From Olsenella massiliensis (GTDB taxonomy: Bacteria; Actinomycetota; Coriobacteriia; Coriobacteriales; Atopobiaceae), in contig NZ_LN898210.1 of the NCBI RefSeq assembly GCF_001457795.1, positions 310,001-374,000 on the forward strand: a DNA stretch of 64,000 nt. The letters are read 5' to 3'. This document shows positions 16,990 through 25,106 of the stretch, piece by piece (positions within the stretch are counted from its first letter, which is position 1; each line of letters opens with the position of its first letter). The position numbers were made by a program, and so were the translations under genes. The notes under the pieces are model-generated. The model worked only from the letters and a program-made list of their open reading frames with translations, did not search any database and was not told where the DNA came from.

Positions 16990-17033
16990 GAAAAAACACC
17001 TCCACGCATGAGCATGGGGGTGCTGTCACGAGC

Positions 17034-17390
17034 TTAGAGCAGGTTTGTAATGCCGCTTGCCGTAGCGCTTACAGCGGCCGTTACTGCGTCCTGTGCAAGC
17101 GTTTGTATGGCCTTGTGTAGCGGTTTGCACTCCTGGGCATATTCAAGCCCCGCAAGCGTGATAGATGGCGAAGAAGACCGCCACAGCACGCACTGAGGGG
17201 CATTGTCTATGTCCTCCGTCGTGATAAGCCCCTCGATATAGCCCGCATTCTGCAGCTTAAGTGCCAAGAGGTCACGCGTTGCCTCGTCCGTCTTGAGCGC
17301 CGCAGGAGAGACGGCGGCCGCATTGAAAGGCTTACCGTCGTAGGCGCGAATAGCCGCAAGCAGGCGAGCGATGACGGTAAAGTCGTTCAT
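17034..17390 (-). CDS. YjcQ-like phage protein
   Basis: 118 residues with the pattern of YjcQ winged-helix phage proteins: an N-terminal helix (FTVIARLLAAIRAYDGKP), an LALKLQNAGYIEGL recognition-helix-like segment and an ITLAGLEYAQE tail. The function of this family is unknown. Its ATG overlaps the stop codon of the preceding small gene by one base (TAATG), so it is coupled to the toxin/immunity pair upstream. Confidence 0.65.
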   Translation of the reverse strand: MNDFTVIARLLAAIRAYDGKPFNAAAVSPAALKTDEATRDLLALKLQNAGYIEGLITTEDIDNAPQCVLWRSSSPSITLAGLEYAQECKPLHKAIQTLAQDAVTAAVSATASGITNLL

Positions 17391-17605
17391 TAGAAATCAG
17401 CCAAGTAGACCAAAAGGCTTCTGCAAAGCTCACCATATTCATTGAGGCCATCACCAGCATCATTTATGCCGTATATCTGCAATTCCTCAGAAATAACGTC
17501 ATCGATATGGTTGATCTCATCAGCGCTAAGCTCAGAAAAATTAGTGGGGAAGTTGAACTTTGAAAGCAGAGAAACTTGACTTTTGTTTAATGCCTCGCTG
17601 CTCAT
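17390..17605 (-). CDS. Small acidic protein, candidate immunity/antitoxin
   Basis: 71 residues, strongly acidic, AT-rich in base composition (the stretch 17461-17520 is 22/60 G+C, against 38/60 in a sample of dnaG at 21301-21360). No family recognised. Its ATG overlaps the stop of the MuF-toxin gene as ATGA, so the two proteins are made together. Size, charge and coupling are those expected of an immunity protein for the toxin-like domain encoded upstream. This is inference from context. Confidence 0.55.
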   Translation of the reverse strand: MSSEALNKSQVSLLSKFNFPTNFSELSADEINHIDDVISEELQIYGINDAGDGLNEYGELCRSLLVYLADF

Positions 17606-18318
17606 TCTTGCCTCCCGTACTTTTTTAGTCTCGATTTTCCTGTCGGATATACAGTGGTTATTTTACCCGTTTCGGGATTAACAACAGCCGTAGCATCCTT
17701 GCCTATGTAGTTCTGTGATGGTCTCCCATATTTGTCCACCTTAACTTCTGTTATATGCAGGGGGTTCTCTAGGGCATCTTTAATGCTTGTATCTGATATG
17801 CCACGTTCAACTTTCCTTTCTGCGGCATGTTTACTCATTTCTTGCTGCCTGCTCCTCGGCAGCGTCTTGAAGGCTCTGAGGTCCCTATAGCCTTGGTTGC
17901 GCATCTCCTCGCGCATGGCATCTGCGAGCGTCCTCACGCTCATGCCGGACTTCTCTATGCGCTTCTGCACGCTCGGAAGCTCCAGGAACCTCTCCAGGCT
18001 CCTGCCGCTTGCTGCTTCTGGTTGTTGCTCCCTAACGCCGCGCTTCCATTCCTCGTAGCTAAGAGAGCCTACAGACTGCTTCTCGCGGCCTGCCGTGACG
18101 TCATGGCCGGGGACGTAGGCGACGAGCGTGCAGCGGCAGTTATAAACCTCTGCTGCCGGTGCTTCGGGGTCGCCGGGGAACCTGCAGCCGTTGTCAAACT
18201 TCTCATCAGCTTTGACGTGCGTGCCGTCTAGCCTCCTGTGGGAATCGCGCGTGCGGCCGTCGAGGGAGGCTATCCACTGCTTGAGCTCGCGTCCGTAGCC
18301 TGCAGTGCTGCGGCGCAC
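17602..18318 (-). CDS. Truncated MuF-type phage head protein with C-terminal toxin-like domain
   Basis: 238 residues from a GTG start. Residues about 8-70 are the C-terminal half of a MuF/minor-capsid domain (KQWIASLDGRTRDSHRRLDG ... NGCRFPGDPEAP ... YNCRCTLV). Such proteins are normally a few hundred residues longer at the N-terminus; an in-frame TAG three codons upstream of the start rules out extension here. Residues about 150-238 (HAAERKVERGIS ... YIGKDATAVVNPETGKITTV) resemble small nuclease toxin domains of the barnase/EndoU/RelE type found on MuF toxins. Base composition drops sharply across this part. A coupled small gene follows, fitting a toxin-immunity pair. Confidence 0.7.
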   Translation of the reverse strand: MRRSTAGYGRELKQWIASLDGRTRDSHRRLDGTHVKADEKFDNGCRFPGDPEAPAAEVYNCRCTLVAYVPGHDVTAGREKQSVGSLSYEEWKRGVREQQPEAASGRSLERFLELPSVQKRIEKSGMSVRTLADAMREEMRNQGYRDLRAFKTLPRSRQQEMSKHAAERKVERGISDTSIKDALENPLHITEVKVDKYGRPSQNYIGKDATAVVNPETGKITTVYPTGKSRLKKYGRQE

Positions 18319-18623
18319 CCTCGCCTACGCGTGCGATGCGAGCTCGTGGCCACGAACCCGATGGACGTTGACTACCTCACGCCCTCCCGATCGACCTTAG
18401 TGAGGCGCGGCTTGGGGACATGATTGCTCGCCGAGCGAGAGAGGCTGTGGAAGGCATGCGCGGGTGCGCGGCTCGATCCCACGTTCCTGCTCATGACATT
18501 CGGAAGGCAGGGTCAGAGAGGCGCCCGGCCCGATGGAAGCCGGCGCGCAACGCGAGCCAGTTGGGACAAATGGGGGTGCAAATAAAACTATTAAGCCATC
18601 TACCTGCTAAGACGCAATCAAAT
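18319..18623. other. Intergenic junction between wzm and the phage-derived block
   Basis: About 300 bp with no convincing gene. The MuF frame is closed by a TAG just upstream of its start, and a short plus-strand frame here has no recognisable product. It probably contains remains of the deleted prophage. No tRNA or obvious direct repeat marks an attachment site. Confidence 0.4.
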
Positions 18624-19436
18624 TTAGATGAAGAGGATGAACTTGTGCTCATGGCGACGAAACACGACGTATCCCAAAAGCAGCGAGCCCAGCGCATAGG
18701 CGATGCAGGCCAGGTGCATCTGGGGCGAGGGGACGCTCTGAAAGAGCACGATCTGACGAAGGTAGGTCACGTAGCAGTACATGGGGTTGAAGACCTCGAG
18801 CCTGTGCAACCAGTCGGGAAGCAGCGTCACGGAGTAGAAGATGGGCGTGAGGTACATCCAGGCCGTCAGGACGACGCCCCACAGATGCATGACGTCGCGG
18901 AAGAACACCGAGAGCGCCGAGAGCAGAAGCGAGAGACCGGAGCTGAAGGCGATGAGCATGAGAAGCCACACCGGCCAAAGCAGCGCGGTGGGTCCCACGG
19001 GAACGCCCTCGAACAGCATGACGAGGGCGATCGCCATGATCGAGAACGCATAGTTGACGCCGGCGAACAGCGCCTTCTGGACCGGAAAGACATAGCGGTT
19101 GACCTTGACCTTCTTGAGCAGCGGCGCCGCGCCGATGATGGACCCCATGCCCTGGGACGTGGCGTCGGCCATCAGCTGCCAGGCGGTGTTGCCCAAGATC
19201 AGATACACGGGGAAGTTGCCGATCTCGGGGGCGCGATTGTTCATGAACGAGCCGAACACCGCTGCGAGGACGATCATCATGAGCAGGGGGTTCAGGACGC
19301 TCCACAGGATGCCCAGGGCGCTCCTGCGATACTTGAGCTTGAAGTCCTTGGTGACGAGCTGCCTGAGAATGAAGATGTCCTTCTGACCCGTCGGGTACCA
19401 GGCGTCCTTGCCAGAGATCTGCTGCGTCGCTTCCAC
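18624..19436 (-). CDS. Polysaccharide ABC exporter permease (Wzm/TagG type)
   Basis: Membrane half of the exporter whose ATPase lies at 14403-15194. About 270 residues with six hydrophobic segments and the ABC-2 pattern: ILRQLVTKDFKLKYRRSALG coupling helix, LGILWSVLNPLLMM, then FFRDVMHLWGVVLTAWMYLTPIFY and a terminal FRRHEHKF. A GTG at 19436 with GGAGG just upstream is preferred, because an extended -10 (TGCTAGGAT) overlaps the alternative ATG at 19484 and would start transcription inside it. Separation from its ATPase by phage genes is unusual. Confidence 0.85.
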   Translation of the reverse strand: MEATQQISGKDAWYPTGQKDIFILRQLVTKDFKLKYRRSALGILWSVLNPLLMMIVLAAVFGSFMNNRAPEIGNFPVYLILGNTAWQLMADATSQGMGSIIGAAPLLKKVKVNRYVFPVQKALFAGVNYAFSIMAIALVMLFEGVPVGPTALLWPVWLLMLIAFSSGLSLLLSALSVFFRDVMHLWGVVLTAWMYLTPIFYSVTLLPDWLHRLEVFNPMYCYVTYLRQIVLFQSVPSPQMHLACIAYALGSLLLGYVVFRRHEHKFILFI

Positions 19437-19482
19437 GTTGCCTCCGAGGTCAGGGCGGTGTCCGTCCTTGCGTGTCGTTAGC

Positions 19483-19491
19483 ATCCTAGCA
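19483..19491 (-). promoter_or_regulatory. Extended -10 promoter for the polysaccharide export operon
   Basis: TGCTAGGAT at 19483-19491 on the minus strand, about 45 bp before the chosen GTG start of the Wzm gene. No good -35 hexamer is visible. It shares the TGCTANNAT form with the sites before leuS, guaB and ileS. Confidence 0.45.
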
Positions 19492-19600
19492 TAGGCCCAT
19501 CATCGGGGTCCCTCCCCCAAGAATGAGCGGAAAAGCCCCATCGCCGGCGTTCGCACCCATCGAGGGGCAGACCCGCGCTCAGATTCGACGCAAAGGCAGC

Positions 19601-19631
19601 GAACCCGCCGGGCTTGCGGCCCAGCGGGTTC
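19601..19631 (-). terminator. Hairpin following tRNA-Asn
   Basis: GAACCCGC / GCGGGTTC inverted repeat with a further inner GGGC/GCCC pairing, about 14 bp past the tRNA 3' end. No strong U-tract follows, but the position suits termination of the tRNA transcript. Confidence 0.5.
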
Positions 19632-19644
19632 GAGGACAATCAAA

Positions 19645-19719
19645 TGGCTCCCCGGGCAGGATTCGAACCTGCGACACGCTGATTAACAGTCAGCTGCGCT
19701 ACCACTGCGCCACCGGGGA
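19645..19719 (-). tRNA. tRNA-Asn (anticodon GUU)
   Basis: Read on the minus strand it folds as a full cloverleaf: acceptor TCCCCGG pairs with CCGGGGA, the D arm holds GCGCAGTGGTAGCGC, the anticodon stem CTGAC... has loop CTGTTAA (anticodon GTT), and the T arm carries GGTTCGAATCC. Discriminator G and the CCA end are encoded in the DNA. It stands alone between rpoD and the polysaccharide operon. Confidence 0.96.
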
Positions 19720-19882
19720 ATGTCTGGTGCACGTGACACGAACAACTACTATAGCGGATTGAAGCTCGGGCGCAAGAGAAAAAATGGGCGATTTGCGCGC
19801 ACACATCAAAGCGCGAGGGACGGCGCCGACGACTGCGACGAAAGGCCGTCAAGGCACGCCCAGGTGCGCGACACGTGCCTCC

Positions 19883-21232
19883 TCACTCCTCCATGAAGTC
19901 CTTGAGCTTGGAGGAGCGTGAGGGATGACGCAGCTTGGCGAGGGTCTTGCTCTCGATCTGGCGAATGCGCTCGCGCGTGACGCCAAACTCGCGACCCACC
20001 TCCTCGAGCGTCCGGGGATGGCCGTCCTCAAGGCCAAAGCGGAACTTGATGACCTTGCGCTCGCGGTCCGCAAGCCCATCCAGCACCTGGCCGAGCTGCT
20101 CGCGCAGCATGGAGTCGCTCGCCGCCTCGGCGGGAACGACCGCCATGGAGTCCTCTATGAAGTCGCCGAGCTGGGAGTCCTCCTCCTCGCCGATGGGCGT
20201 CTCGAGCGAGACCGGCTCCTGGCTGATCTTCTGGATCTCACGCACGCGGTCGGCGGAGATGCCCATCTCCGCGCCGATCTCCTCTGACGTGGGGTCGCGG
20301 CCGAGGTCCTGCATGAGCTGCCTCTGCACGCGCACGAGCTTGTTGATGGTCTCGACCATGTGGACGGGGATGCGAATGGTCCGGGCCTGGTCGGCGATCG
20401 CGCGCGTGATGGCCTGCCTGATCCACCAGGTGGCGTAGGTGGAGAACTTGAAGCCCTTCGTGTAGTCAAACTTCTCGACCGCGCGGATGAGGCCCAGGTT
20501 GCCCTCCTGGATAAGGTCGAGGAAGAGCATGCCCCTGCCCACGTAACGCTTGGCGATGGACACCGTCAGGCGCAGGTTGGCGCTGATGAGCGCCTGCTTG
20601 GCCTCAAGGCCCACCTGCTCGATGCGCATCAGACGCCGCTGCTCGGCGCGCGTGAGCTCGATCTCGCCGTCCTCCGCGGCCTCGAGCTTGGCGCTCGCCT
20701 CGGTGCCCGCCTCGATCTTCATGGCAAGGTGCACCTCCTCGGAGGCGGTGAGCAGGTCCACCTTGCCGATCTCCTTGAGGTACATGCGAACGGGGTCGCC
20801 CGTGAGCATGACCGTGGAGCTGTCGGTCCTGCGGGCGCGCGCACGGCTGGAGCGCTTGTGCGTCTTGGCCTTGGGGGCGGAGCGAAGAACCTCGTTGGCG
20901 GCCTTGGCCTCCTCGCGCGCCTCGGTGAGCTCGGGGTCATCGCTGTCGTCATCGTCGTCGAGCTTGTCGTCGTCCAGGTCCTCGTCGTCGTCCGCGTCCA
21001 TCTTGGGGTCGTCCCCCTCGTTGGCGCTCACGATGTCCACGCCCTTGGATCGGACGGCGTCATACAGGTCAGAGAGCTCGTCGTCATCGACGTCAATCTC
21101 GGCGATGGCAAGCTGGACGTCATCCTCCGTCACCGACGAGCCTCGCTTTGAGCCCTTGGAGACCAGCATGCTGGCGACGGCCTGGAGCTCACGGGAGAGT
21201 CCTTCGAAGCCCTGAGACGTGTTTGTAGCCAC
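19883..21232 (-). CDS. rpoD: Primary RNA polymerase sigma factor (sigma-70/RpoD)
   Basis: Housekeeping sigma factor that recognises -35/-10 promoters. 449 residues. Region 1.1 is present in a shortened form, followed by a striking run of Asp/Glu (about residues 74-101) and a basic patch. Region 1.2 starts near [13 protein letters not shown]. Regions 2.1-2.4 contain [36 protein letters not shown] and the [10 protein letters not shown] melting motif; region 4.2 ends with [24 protein letters not shown]. The start is GTG behind AAAGGA. It follows dnaG, a classical order. Confidence 0.97.
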   Translation of the reverse strand: MATNTSQGFEGLSRELQAVASMLVSKGSKRGSSVTEDDVQLAIAEIDVDDDELSDLYDAVRSKGVDIVSANEGDDPKMDADDDEDLDDDKLDDDDDSDDPELTEAREEAKAANEVLRSAPKAKTHKRSSRARARRTDSSTVMLTGDPVRMYLKEIGKVDLLTASEEVHLAMKIEAGTEASAKLEAAEDGEIELTRAEQRRLMRIEQVGLEAKQALISANLRLTVSIAKRYVGRGMLFLDLIQEGNLGLIRAVEKFDYTKGFKFSTYATWWIRQAITRAIADQARTIRIPVHMVETINKLVRVQRQLMQDLGRDPTSEEIGAEMGISADRVREIQKISQEPVSLETPIGEEEDSQLGDFIEDSMAVVPAEAASDSMLREQLGQVLDGLADRERKVIKFRFGLEDGHPRTLEEVGREFGVTRERIRQIESKTLAKLRHPSRSSKLKDFMEE

Positions 21233-21283
21233 AAATATCCTTTCGTCGAGAGAGACGCAGGTATGATACCCAATTGTAAGGCC

Positions 21284-23116
21284 TTACACACCCTGCGTCA
21301 GACGTGCCGCCAATTCGTTGACGTGCTGCTGGACCTGGTTCGCCTGACGCATCAGGTCGGCCTGATCGCCCTCCCGAGCCGCCATGACGCGCGCCTTGAG
21401 CTCCTTAAGCCGCTGACGCGAGGTCCATAGGTCCATCATGTCCACCAGGAACTCCACCTGGGAGGCGGTGGGAATGTCGGCCGTCGAGGGCATGGTCCCC
21501 TCCGAAAGGATCTGCGGCGCCTCGGCGACGACGGCCGCGGCCGCGCCGACGACCTGCGCCGGCGTGCTGTCCGGGGGCGTCGCGAGCATGGCCCAGGCCA
21601 TCGCCTGGTCGCGGGCGTCCACCCACGTGAGAGAGCCGATCCTCTCCCCCTTGTCCCTGACCTGGTCGATGTCGGTCGTCATGATGGAGAGCAGCTCGCG
21701 CTCGACGGCCAGCTGGCGACGCTCGCCCTCGCTGAGCCTCAGGGGCATGCCCGCAGCCTGGCCGGAGAACGTCTGGACGGGCTCGTCATGCCGCGGGGCG
21801 GGCGTCTGGGTGGGACCGTCATGTTGACGCCCGGCGCGCCGGGCGGCGATGCGACGCTTTGCCTCGGCGACGTCAACGCCGACCAGGCCGGCAAGCTGAG
21901 TGGCAAACGCGTCCAAAAGGATGGAGTCCCCCAGCGGCGCCAGCAGGGACGAGAGGTCATCGAGCGCGGCCACCCGCTGGCCGGGGACCGTCACGTCAAA
22001 GCGGGCGAGGCGCTTCTCGAAGACGAAGGCCATCAGGGGGACGGCGGCCTCCAGCTGGGACCGAAGCGCCTCGGGGCCCTGCTCCTGAAGGAACTCGGCG
22101 GGGTCGAGCCCTCCCGGCAGCACCACGCACAACAGCTCGAGCGGCGTCTTGTCAAGAAATTGGATCGTGCGCTCCGCCGCTCGCTGGCCCGCCTCGTCGC
22201 CATCGAACATGCAGATGACGCGACGCTTGGCAAAGCGGCCGATAGCGGTCACGTGGTCCAGCGTCAGCGCCGTTCCCAGGGCCGCGACGGCGTTGGTGAA
22301 GCCGGCCTGATGCAGGGCGATGACGTCGGTGTAGCCCTCGCACACGACGGCCGCCCCCGTGCGGACCATCTCGTCCTTGGCGCGGTCGAAGGCAAAGAGA
22401 TGCTTCCCCTTGCGGAAGACGGTCGTGTCCTTGGTGTTGAGGTACTTGGGCTTGGCGTCGGTCAGGACGCGGCCGCCGAAGCCAATGGGGCGACCCTGCT
22501 CGTCGCTGATGGGAAAGATCACGCGGTCAAAGAAGCGGTCCCTAAGCCCGCCGCGCCCCTCCAGGGCGAGGTCCGCGGCGAGGAGCTCCTGGTCGCTGTA
22601 GCCCTTTGAGCGCAGATGGGCGACGAGCCTGCCGCGACCCTCGGCAAAGCCCAGGCCCCAGTCCCTGCAGACGGAGGAGCCGAACCCGCGCCCGGCAAGG
22701 TAGTGCCGCGCCGCGTCGGGGCCCTCCCCGCGACCGCGCATGAGCATGAGGGCGTAGAAATCACGGGCATCCTGCACGCAGGCCAAAAGCCGGTTGCGCC
22801 GGGGCCCTCGCCGACCGGCCCCGCGCTCCTCGGTCAGCTCGACGCCCGCCCGATCGGCCAGATAGCGAATGGCGTCGGGAAAGTCCAGGCTCTCGCGCCT
22901 CATCACATAGGCAAAGACGTCGCCTCCCGCGCCGCAGCCGAAGCACTTCCAGAGGCCCGTTTCGGGGTTGACGTGGAACGAGGGGCTCTTCTCCTGGTGA
23001 AAGGGGCAGCAGCCCCAGTAGTCGCGACCGCGGCGCTTGAGCTCGACCGTCTCGCCGACGAGCGCGAGAGGGTCGGTCGCCTGACGGACGCGCTCCTTGT
23101 CCTCGTCGCTGATCAT
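21284..23116 (-). CDS. dnaG: DNA primase
   Basis: Makes RNA primers at the replication fork. 610 residues: a CHC2 zinc finger (CPFHQEKSPSFHVNP ... KCFGCGAGGD, about residues 37-67), the TOPRIM domain with VVCEGYTDVIALHQAG (about 258-273) and FDGDEAGQRAAERT, and a C-terminal helicase-binding region. The ATG overlaps the ribF stop by 4 bp. Normal length; no lesions seen. Confidence 0.96.
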   Translation of the reverse strand: MISDEDKERVRQATDPLALVGETVELKRRGRDYWGCCPFHQEKSPSFHVNPETGLWKCFGCGAGGDVFAYVMRRESLDFPDAIRYLADRAGVELTEERGAGRRGPRRNRLLACVQDARDFYALMLMRGRGEGPDAARHYLAGRGFGSSVCRDWGLGFAEGRGRLVAHLRSKGYSDQELLAADLALEGRGGLRDRFFDRVIFPISDEQGRPIGFGGRVLTDAKPKYLNTKDTTVFRKGKHLFAFDRAKDEMVRTGAAVVCEGYTDVIALHQAGFTNAVAALGTALTLDHVTAIGRFAKRRVICMFDGDEAGQRAAERTIQFLDKTPLELLCVVLPGGLDPAEFLQEQGPEALRSQLEAAVPLMAFVFEKRLARFDVTVPGQRVAALDDLSSLLAPLGDSILLDAFATQLAGLVGVDVAEAKRRIAARRAGRQHDGPTQTPAPRHDEPVQTFSGQAAGMPLRLSEGERRQLAVERELLSIMTTDIDQVRDKGERIGSLTWVDARDQAMAWAMLATPPDSTPAQVVGAAAAVVAEAPQILSEGTMPSTADIPTASQVEFLVDMMDLWTSRQRLKELKARVMAAREGDQADLMRQANQVQQHVNELAARLTQGV

Positions 23117-24183
23117 GTTGGCACCTCCACGCCCGCGGAGCCGATGTTGTCCCTCACCCAGGCGACGTTGCCCAGCACGGTCCTCTCGAGCTCGCCGAGG
23201 GAGCCAAAGCGACGCGAGGCGCGCAGCCAGCGGCAGAAGAGCACGCTCAGGGCGTCCCCGTAGAGGTCTCCCGAGAACCCCACAAGATGCGCCTCGAGAA
23301 ACGCGGGGTCGGGCGAGGAGAAGGTGGGGGGCTTGCCCACGTTGACGGCAGCCGGCCAGGCCCTGCGCCCATGAACGACGACGCCGGCGTACACCCCCTC
23401 CCGAGGAAGGCAGCGCGTGGGGTCCACGACGACGTTGGCGGTGGGAAAGCCGAGGCGGGCCCCCTCGCCCCTGCCGTGCCCGACCGACCCCGAGACCAAC
23501 GGGAGCCTGCCAAGGAGCCGGGAGGCGCGCTCGACGTCCCCCTCATGGATGAGCCTGCGAATGCGCGTCGATGAGACCGCGACGCCGTCCGCGGCAAGGA
23601 GCTCGTGGCCCGTGACGGTGATGCCGTGGCGCTCTCCCAGGTCGCGAAGACGATCAAGCGTGCCCGCCCCGCCCCTGCCCAGCCGAAAGTTGGTTCCCAC
23701 GTGCAAGGCGCCCACCCTCATCAGCCGGGGCAGCGTCCGCGTGACGAAGTCCTCGTAGGTGGTGGAGGCCAGCTCGTCGTCAAAGTCAAGGACGATGACG
23801 GCGTCGAGGCCGGCTCCCAGCAGGGCCACGACCCGCTCTTCGCTGGAGAGCAGGCGATGGGAGCCTCCTGCGGCGCCAAAGAACTGAGCGGGCAGCGGCT
23901 CAAACGTGAGCGCCGCGGCCAGGGCGCCGTGACGGCGCGCGTCGTTCACGGTCTTCGTCACAAGGAGGCGATGGCCGCGGTGGAAGCCGTCAAATGACCC
24001 GACGCACAGCGCGACGTCACTCGTGGGTCCCAGCGCGACGCCCGGGCGCGTCCAGGACCTGCCTCGCTCAAGCTCCCGGACCTCAACGCCCGTGACGGGA
24101 CCCCGAAGCAGGGAGTCTCTCACCAGCCTGGACAGCTCACCGGAAGCGAGGGGGTAGCTCGGAAGGCCGTCATGGGCGCTCAT
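23113..24183 (-). CDS. ribF: Bifunctional riboflavin kinase / FAD synthetase
   Basis: Converts riboflavin to FMN and then FAD. About 356 residues: an N-terminal nucleotidyltransferase domain with GSFDGFHRGHRLL (about residues 61-73) and VSSTRIRRLIHEGDV, and a C-terminal kinase domain with GEGARLGFPTANV, GVYAGVV and NVGKPPTF. The ATG at 24183 overlaps the truB stop (ATGA), and the 3' end overlaps dnaG. Both link it to the translation/replication operon around it. Confidence 0.95.
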   Translation of the reverse strand: MSAHDGLPSYPLASGELSRLVRDSLLRGPVTGVEVRELERGRSWTRPGVALGPTSDVALCVGSFDGFHRGHRLLVTKTVNDARRHGALAAALTFEPLPAQFFGAAGGSHRLLSSEERVVALLGAGLDAVIVLDFDDELASTTYEDFVTRTLPRLMRVGALHVGTNFRLGRGGAGTLDRLRDLGERHGITVTGHELLAADGVAVSSTRIRRLIHEGDVERASRLLGRLPLVSGSVGHGRGEGARLGFPTANVVVDPTRCLPREGVYAGVVVHGRRAWPAAVNVGKPPTFSSPDPAFLEAHLVGFSGDLYGDALSVLFCRWLRASRRFGSLGELERTVLGNVAWVRDNIGSAGVEVPT

Positions 24184-25106
24184 GGCCTCACCCCCGCCAG
24201 GGGCTGGGGAAAGTTGAGGTCGCACCTGAGGCGCGTGCCGTCGCGGTGCCACACCCCCACCAGGCCGCCGTCAAGGACCAGGCCCACGCGCCGCCCCTCA
24301 CCCAGGCCCGCGGGGGCGTCGAGAGCCCGACCCTGCGCGGCAAGGGCGGCGACGCGGGCGTCCACGTGCCACGGGCGGGCGCCCAGCAGCTTGCAGGGGT
24401 CGAGGAGCCGGCCTTCGAGGGCGGCGGGACCGTCCTTCGCGAGGCGCTCGAGCGTGACGCAGTCGCTCAGGCTCACCCCGCCGGAGGCGGTGCGCCGAAG
24501 CTCGCACAGGTGCGCCGCCGTCTTGGCCATGCGGCCAAGGTCGCGGGCGAGAGCGCGGACGTAGGTGCCCTTGGAGACCTCGAAGCGGCAGCGCCACCTG
24601 AGAGGGTCGCCGGGCTCGATGCCCATGAGCGTCGCCTCGTACACGACGACGGGCCGCGGCTCGAGCTCGACCGCGCCGCCCGAGCGGGCGATGTCGTAGG
24701 CCCTGCGGCCCCGCACGGAGATGGCGCTGTAGGCCGGGGGAACCTGGAGCGAGCGTCCCGTGAGGCTCGCCAGCAGCGCCCGGGCGCGCGCGACGTCACG
24801 CAGCGCGCGCGGAACGTCCGCGCTGACCGTGGGCGTGCCCTGCGCGTCGTCCGTGTCGGTCTCAAAGCCAAACTCGACGCACGCCTCGTACGACTTCCGG
24901 TCGGCGGCAAGCAGCCCCAGAAGCCGCGTGGCCTGCCCCACCCCGACCACGAGCACGCCGGTGGCGGAGGGGTCGAGCGTGCCGGCATGGCCGACCCGCC
25001 GCTCGCCGAGGGCGCGGCGCACCGCCGCGACGGCGTCATGGCTCGTCATGCCCGTCGGCTTGTCAAGGCCCAGAAGGCCGTTGATGAGGCTCGCCCTGCG
25101 TCGCAC
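24180..25106 (-). CDS. truB: tRNA pseudouridine-55 synthase
   Basis: Isomerises U55 in the T loop of tRNAs. 308 residues; catalytic GHAGTLDPSATGVL (Asp45), the KSYEACVEFG motif (about residues 71-80) and the RALARDLG C-terminal motif are all visible. The GTG start shares one base with the nrnA stop codon (TAGTG). The truB-ribF pairing is common in bacteria. The C-terminal extension beyond residue 235 looks like a short PUA-related tail. Confidence 0.95.
   Translation of the reverse strand: MRRRASLINGLLGLDKPTGMTSHDAVAAVRRALGERRVGHAGTLDPSATGVLVVGVGQATRLLGLLAADRKSYEACVEFGFETDTDDAQGTPTVSADVPRALRDVARARALLASLTGRSLQVPPAYSAISVRGRRAYDIARSGGAVELEPRPVVVYEATLMGIEPGDPLRWRCRFEVSKGTYVRALARDLGRMAKTAAHLCELRRTASGGVSLSDCVTLERLAKDGPAALEGRLLDPCKLLGARPWHVDARVAALAAQGRALDAPAGLGEGRRVGLVLDGGLVGVWHRDGTRLRCDLNFPQPLAGVRP

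Noticed and set aside
18238-18423. Plus-strand small gene at the phage junction
   Set aside because: No recognisable family and it overlaps the MuF coding sequence antisense; kept only as unexplained sequence.
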